Source: Mycobacterium bohemicum DSM 44277
GTDB taxonomy: Bacteria; Actinomycetota; Actinomycetes; Mycobacteriales; Mycobacteriaceae
Assembly (NCBI RefSeq): GCF_001053185.1
Contig: NZ_CSTD01000001.1
Coordinates: 372,001 to 436,000, forward strand
Reading direction: 5' to 3'
Length of the DNA: 64,000 nucleotides
The notes under the pieces were generated by a model that had not been told where the DNA came from, did no database searches, and saw only the letters and a list, made by a program, of their open reading frames with translations. The translations under genes and the position numbers were made by a program. The first letter of the stretch is position 1; each line of letters begins with the position of its first letter. Below, piece by piece: positions 1-9,020 of the stretch.

Positions 1-1
1 C

Positions 2-334
2 GACCCGATGGGCTACCAGCAGGGCACCGGCCCGGCCGCCGGTGTGCCCGGCTACCAGATGGCCGGCAAGACCGGCACCGCGCAGCAGATCAACCCGGGC
101 TGCGGCTGCTACTTCGACAACGTGTACTGGATCACCTTTGCCGGCATGGCCACCGTCGACAACCCGCGCTACGTCATCGGCATCATGATGGACAACCCGG
201 AGCGCAACGCCGACGGCACCCCGGGCCACTCGGCGGCCCCGCTGTTCCACAACATCGCCGGCTGGCTGATGCAGCGCGAGAACGTGCCGCTGTCGCCCGA
301 TCCCGGGCCGCCGCTGACGCTGCAGGCCACCTGA
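2..334 (+). CDS. pbpB: Penicillin-binding protein FtsI/PbpB, C-terminal part (5' end outside window)
   Basis: Septal peptidoglycan transpeptidase of the divisome, membrane anchored and acting in the periplasm. Only about the last 110 residues are present; the frame is open from base 2. The fragment contains the third transpeptidase motif as AGKTGTAQQ (KTG box), followed by the usual C-terminal strand with ITFAGMATVDNPRY and a short Pro-rich tail ending in a TGA at 332-334. It sits at the start of the dcw cluster, as expected upstream of murE, but a monooxygenase/TetR pair intervenes. The family assignment is firm; the catalytic SxxK region is outside the window. Confidence 0.93.
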   Translation, partial: DPMGYQQGTGPAAGVPGYQMAGKTGTAQQINPGCGCYFDNVYWITFAGMATVDNPRYVIGIMMDNPERNADGTPGHSAAPLFHNIAGWLMQRENVPLSPDPGPPLTLQAT

Positions 335-339
335 AACAC

Positions 340-1452
340 TCAGTTCAGGCGAGCGGCGGCGAAACTGCGGTTGCGCGTGTCGATTTCGTCCTGAGTGGCC
401 GGGACCAGGCGGTCGCCCCCGGGAGCCGCCGTTGCCTGGGATCGGATGGCGTGCGGCCGCTGGTCGCGCTCGTATTGCTCCCATGCCCGCGCGAGGTCCC
501 CCGGATGCTCCCGCAAGGCCTGGGCCAGAAACCAGGTACCCGTCAGTGCCAGGCTCGTCCCGCGCCCCGACAGGTTGGACGAGCAGTGTGCGGCGTCGCC
601 GACGAGCACGATGCGGCCGCGATGCCATGCGGGCATGTCGATCTGGCTGACGGAGTCGAAGTAGAGCTCGGGGTCGCGGATCGCCGCGTCGACCAATTGG
701 GGGCCCCGCCACTCGTCGTGACCGGCGAACGCGTCGGCCAGGATCCGCTTCTGGGCCGCGAGATCGTGGTAGTCGTAGTCGATCCACGGCGATCGAAACA
801 TGAAGACCGCCAGGGCTTTATCGTTATAGGCGGCGATGCCGGTCAGGTGGCCGGGAAAGTTGTACATCGGGTTGTTGCGTCCGTTCGGCGAGTAATCGGG
901 CAGGGCGGCTAACGCGACGTAGAAGCCGAGATGGCGCAGGAACTGTTGCTCGGGCCCGAACGCGAAGCGGCGCACGGCCGAGTGCATGCCGTCGGCCCCG
1001 ACCACCAGGTCGTAGCGCTCGCGGATACCCGAGGCGAAACGGACGTCGACCCCGCGGCCGTCGTCGTGAAGTCCGGCGATGGATTGCTCGAACCGCAGTT
1101 CCACCGACGGTCCGAGGTGGTTGTAGAGGATGGTGGTGAGGTCTTCGCGTGGGATTTCGATGTCGTCGGGTGAATCGTTGATCAGCTCGAAGGGCGGTTC
1201 GGCCACCACGGTCCCGGTCGCGTCGATGAACTGTATGCGTTCGCTCATGTCGACGCGGCGGTCGAGGATCTGTCCGAGGACGCCCATTTTCTCGGTGACT
1301 CCGATGGCGACGTCGCCGCGGATGTCGATCGGAGAGCCGTTGACCCGCAGATGGTTGGCGCGCTCCACGATGGTGACGTGGTGGCCATCGGCGCCGAGGT
1401 CGATCGCCGCGCTCAGGCCGGCGATTCCTGCACCAGAGACGAGAATGCGCAT
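340..1452 (-). CDS. FAD-dependent monooxygenase (PHBH/TetX-like)
   Basis: Predicted single-component flavin hydroxylase of 370 residues. It opens with a Rossmann FAD-binding motif GAGIAG at residues 7-12, has the DG box (GADGMHS) near the middle and a second FAD motif, VGDAAHCSSNLSGRG, in the C-terminal third. The ATG at 1452 is chosen over an upstream in-frame start because AAGGGAG lies just before it and because the upstream start would run through the palindrome shared with the TetR gene. The substrate is unknown. It is divergent from a TetR regulator with a 71-bp intergenic space, the classic layout of a regulator-controlled drug or aromatic monooxygenase. It ends only 5 bp from the convergent pbpB stop. 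Confidence 0.88.
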   Translation of the reverse strand: MRILVSGAGIAGLSAAIDLGADGHHVTIVERANHLRVNGSPIDIRGDVAIGVTEKMGVLGQILDRRVDMSERIQFIDATGTVVAEPPFELINDSPDDIEIPREDLTTILYNHLGPSVELRFEQSIAGLHDDGRGVDVRFASGIRERYDLVVGADGMHSAVRRFAFGPEQQFLRHLGFYVALAALPDYSPNGRNNPMYNFPGHLTGIAAYNDKALAVFMFRSPWIDYDYHDLAAQKRILADAFAGHDEWRGPQLVDAAIRDPELYFDSVSQIDMPAWHRGRIVLVGDAAHCSSNLSGRGTSLALTGTWFLAQALREHPGDLARAWEQYERDQRPHAIRSQATAAPGGDRLVPATQDEIDTRNRSFAAARLN

Positions 1453-1472
1453 AAAATCCGCTCCCTTGGATT

Positions 1473-1493
1473 TAAGATACGTGATGTATCTTA
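1473..1493. promoter_or_regulatory. Perfect inverted repeat, probable TetR operator
   Basis: TAAGATAC-N5-GTATCTTA, two perfect 8-bp arms, centred in the short gap between the divergent monooxygenase and TetR genes. Size, symmetry and place match a TetR-family operator that would repress both genes. No other comparable palindrome is seen in the gap. Confidence 0.8.
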
Positions 1494-1523
1494 TGACCAT
1501 AAGCACTGCCGATAGGAAACGCA

Positions 1524-2129
1524 ATGTCTCTTAATGTGCCCGGCGCGCCGCAGCGTCGCAGGGGTGCTGCGTTGGAGGAGGCCTTGCTGGACGCCGCGTG
1601 GGCGGAGCTGACCGAGCGCGGCTATGACGACATGACGATCGACGCCGTTGCGGTGCGGGCGGGAACCAGTCGCGCGGTGCTGTACCGGCGCTGGCCCGGC
1701 AAGCAGGATCTGGTGCTTGCCGCACTGGCGCACGAGGTGGACAAAGACGTCGTCGTCATCCCCGACACGGGCAGCCTGCGCGATGACGTCGTCGAACTGC
1801 TCCGCCAGGCCAACAAGCTCAGAGTGGGGTTGGTGGCCGCGCTGATGACCCGGCTCGGCGGCTTCTACCAGCAGACCGGGCGCAGCCTGGCCGACCTTCG
1901 GGCGCTCATTCAGGGTGACCGCGACGCAGTGCTGGAGCAGATCATCCAGCGGGCCATCGACCGAGGCGAGATCGAGCCCGAACAGGTCACCGAGCGAATC
2001 GCGCGGGTGCCCGTGGAGTTGTTCCGCTACGAAATCCTGATGACGCTGCAACCGCTGTCCGACGACGCGATCGTGGAGATCGTCGACACCATCTTTCTGC
2101 CGCTGCTCGACTGGCGTAAGGGCCGGTAA
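1524..2129 (+). CDS. TetR/AcrR family transcriptional regulator
   Basis: Regulator of 201 residues. The N-terminal helix-turn-helix covers about residues 16-62 (ALLDAAWAELTERGYDDMTI through SRAVLYRRWPGKQDLV), a typical TetR recognition unit; the remaining all-helical part resembles a TetR ligand and dimer domain. It is transcribed away from the FAD monooxygenase and probably controls it through the 21-bp palindrome upstream. It ends about 85 bp before the murE fragment. In M. tuberculosis the interval between pbpB and murE also carries unrelated accessory genes (from memory), so this is a variable slot in the cluster. Confidence 0.88.
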   Translation: MSLNVPGAPQRRRGAALEEALLDAAWAELTERGYDDMTIDAVAVRAGTSRAVLYRRWPGKQDLVLAALAHEVDKDVVVIPDTGSLRDDVVELLRQANKLRVGLVAALMTRLGGFYQQTGRSLADLRALIQGDRDAVLEQIIQRAIDRGEIEPEQVTERIARVPVELFRYEILMTLQPLSDDAIVEIVDTIFLPLLDWRKGR

Positions 2130-2213
2130 CGGCCCAGCGTGGCGCGGGAGCGCCGCGTCGGGCCGCCCTCCTAGGTAGGGTGTCATGGCCGATCATGGGG
2201 ATGGCGCAGCGTC

Positions 2214-2428
2214 GTGAGGGAGGTGTGTGGGGTGTCGATGCCGACCGGATTGCGCCCTAGCGCCGGCGCTGGCGTGCGGCTGCCCGACCTGGCCGCGCAG
2301 GTGGGCGCGGTGCTGGCCGGCGTGGGTCCCGCCAGGACGGGGGTGGTCCCCGACGTCCGCGTCACCGGGGTGACGCTACGGGCCCAGGACGTGCGGCCCG
2401 GCGACCTCTTCGCCGCGCTGCCCGGCTC
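2214..2428 (+). pseudogene. murE: murE 5' fragment (UDP-MurNAc-tripeptide synthetase), truncated
   Basis: The reading frame from GTG 2214 (ATG 2238 is an alternative) gives [18 protein letters not shown] and [20 protein letters not shown], which I recognise as the N-terminal uridine-binding part of mycobacterial MurE. After the residues ALPGS the similarity stops, and within about ten bases the sequence continues as the second half of MurF in another frame. The ATP-grasp core and ligase C-terminus of MurE are missing. A real allele would make no MurE. Junction position is good to about 10 bp. Confidence 0.8.
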
Positions 2429-3139
2429 GTCGACGGCGTGTCGCTCGACGAGCTGGCCAGGCCCCGTTTCACGATGCACGCCGGCGGCGCCCACACCGAA
2501 ATACGCCTCGGGGTGTACGGCGACCACCAGGTCACCAACGCGCTGTGCGCGGCCGCGGTCGCGCTGGAGTGCGGCGCGAGCGCCGGGCAGGTCGCTGCGG
2601 CGCTCGAGGCGGCCGGGCCGGTGTCGCGCCACCGCATGCACGTCGTCACCCGCGCCGACGGGGTCACGGTGATCGACGACGCCTACAACGCCAACCCCGA
2701 CTCGATGCGGGCCGGCCTGCAGGCGCTGGCCTGGATCGCCCACGCGCCGCAACACGGCCAGGCCGCCGGCACGGGCGAAAAGCGCAGGAGCTGGGCGGTG
2801 CTCGGCGAGATGGCCGAGCTCGGCGACGACGCGATAGCCGAGCACGACCGCATCGGGCGGCTGGCCGTGCGCTTAGATGTCTCTCGACTGGTCGTCGTGG
2901 GAAGTGGGAGGTCAATGAGCGCCATGCACCACGGGGCCGTCATGGAGGGTTCGTGGGGTACCGAGCCGGTCAACGTGCCTGACGGCGAGGCCGCCCTGGC
3001 CCTGCTGCGCGCCGAACTGCGTCCCGGCGACGTGGTGCTGGTGAAGGCGTCGAACGCGGCCGGGCTCGGGGCGCTGGCCGAGGCCTTGCTCGCCGACAAC
3101 GCCGCGGATAACGGGGCGGACAGCGGGGCCCGCCGGTGA
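2429..3139 (+). pseudogene. murF: murF 3' fragment (D-Ala-D-Ala-adding enzyme), truncated
   Basis: In the frame of GTC 2429 the sequence reads as the central and C-terminal domains of Mur[21 protein letters not shown], then SRHRM..., DDAYNANPDSM, VLGEMAELG and the final LVKASNAAGLGAL. The N-terminal domain and the ATP-binding P-loop are gone; they fall in the deletion shared with the murE 3' end. It ends in a TGA that overlaps the GTG of mraY, so the 3' side of the operon is normal. Whether the loss is biological or an assembly join cannot be told here. Confidence 0.82.
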
Positions 3140-4215
3140 GGCAGATCCTGATCGCCGTCGCCGTCGCGCTGACCGTGTCGATCCTGCTGACACCGGCGCT
3201 GATCCGGCTCTTCACCAAGCAGGGATTCGGCCACCACACCAGGGAGGACGGCCCGCCGAGCCACCACACCAAGCGGGGCACGCCGTCGATGGGCGGCGTG
3301 GCGATACTCGCCGGCATCTGGGCGGGCTACCTGGGCGCCCACCTCGCCGGGCTGGCGTTCGACGGCGAGGGGATCTCCGCGTCGGGCCTGCTGGTGCTCG
3401 GCCTGGCCACGATGCTCGGGGCCGTGGGCTTTCTGGACGACATGATCAAGATCCGCCGGTCACGCAATCTGGGGCTGAACAAGACGGCCAAGGCCCTCGG
3501 TCAGCTGTCCGCGGCGGTGCTGTTCGGGGTGCTGGTCCTGCAATTCCGCAACGCCGGCGGGTTGACCCCGGCCAGCCCGGATCTGTCCTACGTCCGCGAG
3601 ATCGCCACCGTCGCGTTGGCGCCCGGGCTCTTCGTGCTGTTCTGCGTCGTCGTCGTCAGCGCCTGGTCGAACGCGGTCAACTTCACCGACGGCCTCGACG
3701 GTCTGGCCGCCGGAACGATGGCCATGGTCACCGGCGCCTACGTGCTGATCACGTTCTGGCAGTACCGCAACGCGTGCGTCACCGCGCCCGGCCTGGGCTG
3801 CTACAACGTGCGCGACCCGCTGGACCTGGCGATCGTCGCGGCGGCCACCGCCGGTGCCTGCATCGGCTTCCTGTGGTGGAACGCCGCGCCCGCCAAGATC
3901 TTCATGGGGGACACCGGCTCGCTGGCGCTGGGCGGCATCATCGCCGGGCTGTCGGTGACCAGCCGCACCGAGATCCTGGCCGTCGTGCTGGGCGCGCTGT
4001 TCGTCGCCGAGGTGTCCTCGGTCGTGCTGCAGATCCTGGCCTTCCGGACCACCGGGCGCCGGGTCTTCCGGATGGCCCCCTTCCATCATCATTTCGAACT
4101 GGCCGGCTGGGCCGAGACCACGGTGATCATCCGGTTCTGGCTGCTCACCGCGATCACCTGCGGCCTGGGCGTGGCCCTGTTCTACGGTGAGTGGCTGGCC
4201 GCGATCGGCGCGTGA
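3136..4215 (+). CDS. mraY: Phospho-N-acetylmuramoyl-pentapeptide transferase (MraY/MurX)
   Basis: Polytopic membrane enzyme of 359 residues that moves phospho-MurNAc-pentapeptide to decaprenyl phosphate, giving lipid I. About ten hydrophobic segments are visible. Conserved cytoplasmic motifs are present: SMGG near residue 52, FLDDMIK with the aspartate pair near 99-100, [25 protein letters not shown], and the MAPFHHHFE histidine motif. It starts with a GTG overlapping the murF stop, and its own stop TGA shares one base with the murD ATG. This is the only peptidoglycan gene between pbpB and yggS that looks complete in the window. Confidence 0.96.
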   Translation: MRQILIAVAVALTVSILLTPALIRLFTKQGFGHHTREDGPPSHHTKRGTPSMGGVAILAGIWAGYLGAHLAGLAFDGEGISASGLLVLGLATMLGAVGFLDDMIKIRRSRNLGLNKTAKALGQLSAAVLFGVLVLQFRNAGGLTPASPDLSYVREIATVALAPGLFVLFCVVVVSAWSNAVNFTDGLDGLAAGTMAMVTGAYVLITFWQYRNACVTAPGLGCYNVRDPLDLAIVAAATAGACIGFLWWNAAPAKIFMGDTGSLALGGIIAGLSVTSRTEILAVVLGALFVAEVSSVVLQILAFRTTGRRVFRMAPFHHHFELAGWAETTVIIRFWLLTAITCGLGVALFYGEWLAAIGA

Positions 4216-4308
4216 TGGGCGCATCCGAACACGTGGGAGCCCCCCTGGCGCCCGGGGCGCCGATCCTGGTGGCCGGCGGCGGCGTGACCGGCAGGGCGGT
4301 GCTGACCG
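4215..4308 (+). pseudogene. murD: murD 5' fragment, truncated after about 31 codons
   Basis: Directly after mraY an ATG opens a frame reading [16 protein letters not shown] then [16 protein letters not shown], the nucleotide-binding start of MurD. The similarity then stops and the next bases are the middle of ftsW in a different frame (ASLREMLIP). About 460 codons of MurD and the first 40-45% of FtsW are lacking. Confidence 0.75.
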
Positions 4309-4309
4309 C

Positions 4310-5113
4310 GCCTCGTTGCGCGAGATGCTGATTCCGCTGGTGCCCGCCGCGGTGATCGCGCTGGCGCTGATCGTGGCCCAGCCCGACCTCGGCCAGACGG
4401 TGTCGCTGGGCATCATCCTGCTGGCCCTGCTCTGGTACGCGGGGCTGCCGCTGCGGGTGTTCGCCACCTCGTTGCTGGCGGTCTTCATGGCCGGCGCGGC
4501 CCTGGCGATGTCCGCGGGTTACCGGTCCGACCGGGTGCGGTCCTGGATGAACCCCGAGAACGACCCCATGGACACCGGCTACCAGGCCCGGCAGGCCAAG
4601 TTCGCGCTGGCGCACGGCGGCATCTTCGGCGACGGCCTCGGCCAGGGCGTCGCCAAGTGGAACTACCTGCCCAACGCCCACAACGACTTCATCTTCGCGA
4701 TCATCGGCGAGGAGCTCGGCTTCGTCGGGGCCTTCGGGCTGCTGGTGCTCTTCGGCTTGTTCGCCTACACCGGCATGCGGATCGCCCGCCGGTCGGCCGA
4801 CCCGTTCCTGCGGCTGCTGACCGCCACCACCACCATGTGGGTGCTCGGCCAGGCGTTCATCAACATCGGCTACGTGATCGGCATCCTCCCGGTCACCGGC
4901 ATCCAGCTGCCACTCATCTCCGCGGGTGGAACATCGACGGCCGCAACGCTTTTCATGATAGGGATCATGGCCAACGCGGCGCGTCACGAACCGGAGGCGG
5001 TGGCCGCGCTGCGGGCCGGGCGCGACGACAAGGTGAACCGGTTCCTGCGGCTGCCGCTGCCCGAACCCTACGTGCCGAGCCGGCTGGAATCGTTCCGGGA
5101 CCGCAAGCGGGTC
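4310..5113 (+). pseudogene. ftsW: ftsW 3' fragment (SEDS glycosyltransferase), both ends damaged
   Basis: The frame from 4310 encodes the second half of FtsW, the septal peptidoglycan polymerase partner of Pbp[21 protein letters not shown], then [47 protein letters not shown], and the hydrophobic end with [10 protein letters not shown]. It lacks the N-terminal transmembrane half. Downstream it is cut at RDRKRV, before the expected low-complexity tail, and fused out of frame to yfiH. The frame is open into yggS only by chance. Confidence 0.85.
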
Positions 5114-5114
5114 C

Positions 5115-5579
5115 GCCCTGGTGACGGCCACCCCGCGGCTGGCCCTGGCGGTGGTCACCGCCGACTGCGTCCCGGTCCTGCTGGCAGACGCGCGCGCGGG
5201 CGTGATCGCGGCGGTGCATGCCGGCCGCGTCGGCGCCCAGCGGGGAGTGGTGGCCCGCACGGTCGAGGCAATGCTGGCCCGCGGTGCGCACCCGGGCGAC
5301 ATCTCGGCGCTGCTGGGCCCCGCGGTGAGCGGGCGCAACTATCAGGTGCCCGCGGCGATGGCCGCCGAGGTGGAGGCGACGCTGCCCGGCAGCCGCACGA
5401 CCACCGCCGCCGGCACCCCCGGGCTCGACCTGCGGTCCGGAATCGCTTGTCAGCTGAGGGATTTGGGCGTCAAATCCATCGACATCGACCCGCGCTGCAC
5501 GGTGGCCGACCCGGCGCTGTTCAGCCATCGCCGGGACGCGCCGACGGGCCGGCTGGCCTCGCTGGTCTGGATGGAGTGA
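5115..5579 (+). pseudogene. yfiH: YfiH/laccase-domain protein, 3' fragment
   Basis: The frame beginning [20 protein letters not shown] encodes roughly the last 155 residues of a YfiH-family protein (Rv2149c in M. tuberculosis), a purine nucleoside phosphorylase/laccase fold. Metal-site Cys (TADC) and His (VHAGR) motifs remain. The N-terminal 90-100 residues are missing at the third dcw junction, so murG, murC, ftsQ and ftsZ, which should lie between ftsW and yfiH, are also missing. It ends in TGA at 5577-5579, overlapping a possible GTG start of yggS. Confidence 0.82.
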
Positions 5580-5584
5580 ACGCG

Positions 5585-6358
5585 GTGGCGGGGGACATGC
5601 CGGGTGACCGCGAAGCGGCGTTGACCCGCGCGCTGGCCTCCGTGCGGTCCCGGCTGGCGGCGGCCGCGGAGGCGGCGGGCCGCAACGTCGCGGAGATCGA
5701 ACTCCTGCCCGTCACCAAGTTCTTCCCGGCGACCGACGTCGCGATCCTGTCCCGGCTGGGGTGCCGCGCCGTCGGCGAATCGCGGGACCAGGAAGCGTCG
5801 GCCAAGGTCGCCGAGGTCGCGCGACTTGCGAAGGCCTCCGGGCAGGCCGGCCTCGCCGGGCTGCGCTGGCACATGGTCGGCCACATCCAGCGCAACAAGG
5901 CCCGCTCGGTGGCGCGCTGGGCGCACACCGCCCACTCGGTCGACAGCGTGCGGTTGGTGGGCGCGCTCGATCGTGGGGTGTCCGCGGCCCGCGCCGAGGG
6001 CCGCCGCGCCGAGCCGCTGCACGTCTATGTCGAGGTGAGCCTGGACGGCGACGCGTCGCGCGGCGGCGTCGACGTTTCCACTCCCAGGGCCGTCGACCAG
6101 GTCTGCGAGCAGGTGGCGGCCTCGAAGCACCTCGAACTGGTCGGGCTGATGGGCATCCCGCCGCTGGACTGGGATGCCGACGAGGCGTTCGCCCGGCTGC
6201 GGTCGGAGCATCGCCGGGTGCTCGAGTCGCACCCGGGGGCGGTCGGCCTTTCCGCCGGGATGACAAACGATTTCGAAATTGCCGTGAAACACGGTTCGAC
6301 GTGTGTGCGTGTCGGTACCGCGCTCTTGGGCCCTCGGCCGCTACCGTCACCGTATTAA
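5585..6358 (+). CDS. yggS: YggS family pyridoxal-phosphate homeostasis protein
   Basis: Single-domain PLP-binding TIM-barrel protein of about 257 residues, involved in vitamin B6 and amino-acid balance. Motifs: LLPVTKFFP (PLP lysine), [43 protein letters not shown], and the phosphate-binding end [23 protein letters not shown] 5585 is favoured by similarity to the mycobacterial protein start; GTG 5576 (overlapping the yfiH stop) and ATG 5597 are alternatives. It is the first intact gene after the damaged dcw region and precedes sepF. Confidence 0.92.
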   Translation: MAGDMPGDREAALTRALASVRSRLAAAAEAAGRNVAEIELLPVTKFFPATDVAILSRLGCRAVGESRDQEASAKVAEVARLAKASGQAGLAGLRWHMVGHIQRNKARSVARWAHTAHSVDSVRLVGALDRGVSAARAEGRRAEPLHVYVEVSLDGDASRGGVDVSTPRAVDQVCEQVAASKHLELVGLMGIPPLDWDADEAFARLRSEHRRVLESHPGAVGLSAGMTNDFEIAVKHGSTCVRVGTALLGPRPLPSPY

Positions 6359-6439
6359 GTCACTGTAGTCACATCTTCATCACTGACAACACTCACCACG
6401 ACAACAAAAACGGTCAGGGCTTAGAAGGGGTCAAACGCA

Positions 6440-7087
6440 ATGAGCACACTGCACAAAGTCAAGGCCTATTTCGGTATGGCCCCGATGGATGACTATGACG
6501 ACGAGTACTACGACGACCGCGCCCCCTCCCGCGGCTTCCCCCGCGCCCGCTTCGACGAGGGATACGGCCGCATGGAAGGCCGCTACGAGGGCCGCGACTA
6601 CGACGACCGCGACCCCGACTACCCGCCGACCGGCGGTTACCGCGGCGGCTACGCCGACGACCCCCGCTACGGTCCGGTCCATCCCCGCGAGTTCGACCGG
6701 CCCGAGATGAGCCGGCCCCGCCTGGGATCGTGGCTGCGCAGCTCCACCCGCGGAGCGCTGGCGATGGATCCGCGCCGGATGGCGATGATGTTCGAGGAAG
6801 GCCACCCGCTCTCCAAGATCACCACGCTGCGGCCCAAGGACTACAGCGAGGCCCGCACCATCGGCGAGCGCTTCCGCGACGGCACCCCGGTCATCATGGA
6901 CCTGGTCGCGATGGACAACGCCGATGCGAAACGGCTGGTGGACTTCGCGGCCGGCCTGGCGTTCGCGCTGCGCGGCTCCTTCGACAAGGTCGCCACCAAG
7001 GTGTTCCTCCTGTCGCCCGCCGACGTCGACGTGTCCCCGGAGGAGCGGCGCCGGATCGCCGAAACCGGCTTCTACGCCTACCAGTAA
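6440..7087 (+). CDS. sepF: Cell division protein SepF
   Basis: Divisome protein of 215 residues that ties FtsZ to the membrane. The N-terminus [18 protein letters not shown] is the membrane-binding amphipathic helix, followed by an acidic Asp/Tyr/Arg linker to about residue 110. The globular C-terminal domain carries [40 protein letters not shown] and [10 protein letters not shown]. In mycobacteria it is an essential FtsZ interactor. It lies 81 bp after yggS and has its own ATG; no terminator is obvious between them. Confidence 0.95.
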   Translation: MSTLHKVKAYFGMAPMDDYDDEYYDDRAPSRGFPRARFDEGYGRMEGRYEGRDYDDRDPDYPPTGGYRGGYADDPRYGPVHPREFDRPEMSRPRLGSWLRSSTRGALAMDPRRMAMMFEEGHPLSKITTLRPKDYSEARTIGERFRDGTPVIMDLVAMDNADAKRLVDFAAGLAFALRGSFDKVATKVFLLSPADVDVSPEERRRIAETGFYAYQ

Positions 7088-7265
7088 CGCGCCGGCCCGG
7101 TCCGGACGCCGCCCGTGGCGTTGGTTCGGGCGGTCCGCAGGCAACCGGCGGCACTTGATGCGGCTCACATAACGTGTGTGCCGCCCGCCGGAATCGGTAC
7201 GCTGGCGTCTGCCGCGCCAGGGGCGCGGCGCTTGACGTCTTTCTCAGTTAGGTCGGGTCTCGCAG

Positions 7266-7556
7266 TTGGTGCTGTTCTTCCAGATCCTTGGGTTTGCGCT
7301 GTTCGTCTTTTGGCTGCTGCTCATCGCGCGGGTCGTCGTCGAGTTCATTCGCTCGTTCAGCCGTGACTGGCACCCCACCGGCATCACCGTGGTGGTCCTG
7401 GAGATCATCATGTCCATCACCGATCCGCCGGTGAAGCTGCTGCGACGCCTGATTCCCCAGCTCACCATCGGGGCGGTCCGCTTCGACCTGTCCATCATGG
7501 TGCTGCTGCTGGTCGCGTTCATCGGAATGCAATTGGCGTTCGGCGCCGCGGCGTGA
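7266..7556 (+). CDS. YggT family membrane protein
   Basis: Small membrane protein of 96 residues, ortholog of Rv2146c. Two hydrophobic stretches (about residues 2-24 and 70-92) flank a basic loop containing SRDWHPTG and a conserved ITDPPVKLLRRLIPQL motif typical of YggT. A TTG start at 7266 is adopted by comparison with the family; GTG 7269 is equally possible. It sits between sepF and wag31, a conserved actinobacterial arrangement that suggests a role in envelope growth or division. Confidence 0.88.
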   Translation: MVLFFQILGFALFVFWLLLIARVVVEFIRSFSRDWHPTGITVVVLEIIMSITDPPVKLLRRLIPQLTIGAVRFDLSIMVLLLVAFIGMQLAFGAAA

Positions 7557-7784
7557 CGCCCGGAGACGGTTCGGCCACACTTTAGCGTCGGTTTGGTCCG
7601 CGCGATTTCAAAATTCTAAGGATTGCGATTTTATTAGCCTCAGTGTTTGAAATCCGTTCTTAATTATTATCCGAATCAGCAACGTTCGCGGCTGGTGTGA
7701 CAGGATGGACGGCAGTTGCACGACGGATAGCACTGCGTTCTACACTTTCGAGAACGTTCGACAGGAGCTTGAGGGGACGACACA
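7557..7784 (+). promoter_or_regulatory. AT-rich leader region of wag31
   Basis: A 228-bp non-coding stretch, clearly more AT rich than its surroundings (around 7600-7680), holds the promoter of wag31. A GAGGGGACG ribosome-binding site stands about 6 bp before the ATG. No riboswitch-like fold or terminator was recognised by eye. Confidence 0.55.
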
Positions 7785-8588
7785 ATGCCGCTTACACCAG
7801 CCGACGTCCACAATGTGGCGTTCAGTAAGCCACCCATCGGCAAGCGGGGCTACAACGAGGACGAGGTCGACGCCTTCCTCGACCTGGTGGAGGCCGAGCT
7901 GACGCGGCTCATCGAGGAGAACTCCGATCTGCGGCAGCGGATCGAGGAGCTGGACCACGAGCTGGCCTCCGGCGGCGGTGGCGGGTCCGGGGTCTCCGCG
8001 GCGCCCACCCAGGCCATGCCCGTCGCCGAACCCGAGCCCCGGGCCGCGGCCCCGACGCCGGTTGCTGCGCCGGCCGCCGCCGAAGGGACCAACGAGGAGC
8101 AGGCCCTCAAGGCCGCCCGGGTCCTGACCCTGGCGCAGGACACCGCCGACCGGCTCACCAGCACGGCCCAGGCGGAATCGGAGAAGATGCTGGCAGATGC
8201 CCGCGCCAACGCCGACCAGATCCTGAGCGAGGCGCGGCACACCGCCGAAACCACGGTGACCGAGGCCCGGCAACGCGCCGACGCGATGCTCGCCGACGCC
8301 CAGACCCGCTCCGAGACCCAGCTGCGCCAGGCGCAGGAGAAGGCCGACGCCCTGCAGGCCGACGCCGAACGCAAACACTCCGAGATCATGGGCACCATCA
8401 ATCAGCAGCGCACCGTGCTGGAGGGCCGTCTCGAGCAGCTCCGCACCTTCGAGCGCGAATACCGCACCCGGCTCAAGACGTATCTGGAGTCGCAGCTCGA
8501 GGAGCTGGGCCAGCGCGGCTCGGCGGCACCGGTCGACTCCAGTGCCGACGCGGGCGGATTCGACCAATTCAACCGGGGCAACAACTAA
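7785..8588 (+). CDS. wag31: Polar growth scaffold Wag31 (DivIVA)
   Basis: Coiled-coil pole organiser of 267 residues that directs tip growth and peptidoglycan synthesis. The DivIVA N-domain is clear ([31 protein letters not shown], residues 3-36). A Gly/Pro/Ala-rich linker (residues 62-95) includes T75 in an APTQAMP context, which corresponds to the PknA-phosphorylated threonine known in M. tuberculosis Wag31 (position shifted by two). Residues about 100-245 form a long Ala/Glu-rich coiled coil. It ends FDQFNRGNN, as in other mycobacteria. Confidence 0.97.
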   Translation: MPLTPADVHNVAFSKPPIGKRGYNEDEVDAFLDLVEAELTRLIEENSDLRQRIEELDHELASGGGGGSGVSAAPTQAMPVAEPEPRAAAPTPVAAPAAAEGTNEEQALKAARVLTLAQDTADRLTSTAQAESEKMLADARANADQILSEARHTAETTVTEARQRADAMLADAQTRSETQLRQAQEKADALQADAERKHSEIMGTINQQRTVLEGRLEQLRTFEREYRTRLKTYLESQLEELGQRGSAAPVDSSADAGGFDQFNRGNN

Positions 8589-8670
8589 GTCCCACCGTGC
8601 CGGAACGCCGGGTCGGCATGCTGAACCGCTCCTGACCCGCTGGTCCCGCCTGTCGGCTGGAGGATGACCG

Positions 8671-9006
8671 ATGCTCGTCATTGCGTTGGTGCTGGCCCTG
8701 ATAGGGCTCGTCGCGCTGGTCTTCGCGGTCGTCACCAGCAACGAGCTGGTGGCGTGGGTCTGCATCGGCGCCAGCGTCCTGGGCGTGGTGCTGCTGATCA
8801 TCGACGCGGTGCGCGAGCGCCAGCGACGCGACGCCGAAGAGGTGCCGCCCGCCGACGAGGCGGACGAGGCGCCCGGCGCGGACGCCGTGGATTACCCCGA
8901 GGACGCGCCGGAACCAGAGTCTTCCGAGTCTTCCGAATCGGCCGAGGCGGCCGGTGCCGCCGCGGATGGCGGCGCGGATGGCGGCGTGGACGAGCCGGCC
9001 AAGTAG
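8671..9006 (+). CDS. Conserved membrane protein (Rv2144c-like)
   Basis: 111 residues: two transmembrane helices (about 2-22 and 27-46) followed by a charged RERQRRD patch and a long acidic, low-complexity tail rich in Glu, Ser, Ala and Gly. The ATG at 8671 has GGAGG seven bases upstream. The function is unknown; the gene is conserved next to wag31 in mycobacteria. The tail contains short repeats (SSESSES, DGGADGG). Confidence 0.85.
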   Translation: MLVIALVLALIGLVALVFAVVTSNELVAWVCIGASVLGVVLLIIDAVRERQRRDAEEVPPADEADEAPGADAVDYPEDAPEPESSESSESAEAAGAAADGGADGGVDEPAK

Positions 9007-9020
9007 CCGACCCACCGCGG

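Noticed and set aside
4187-6358. A single 723-residue fusion protein of FtsW and YggS
   Set aside because: The open frame passes through the yfiH segment in the wrong frame and begins in murD; it is an accident of the joins and high GC content.
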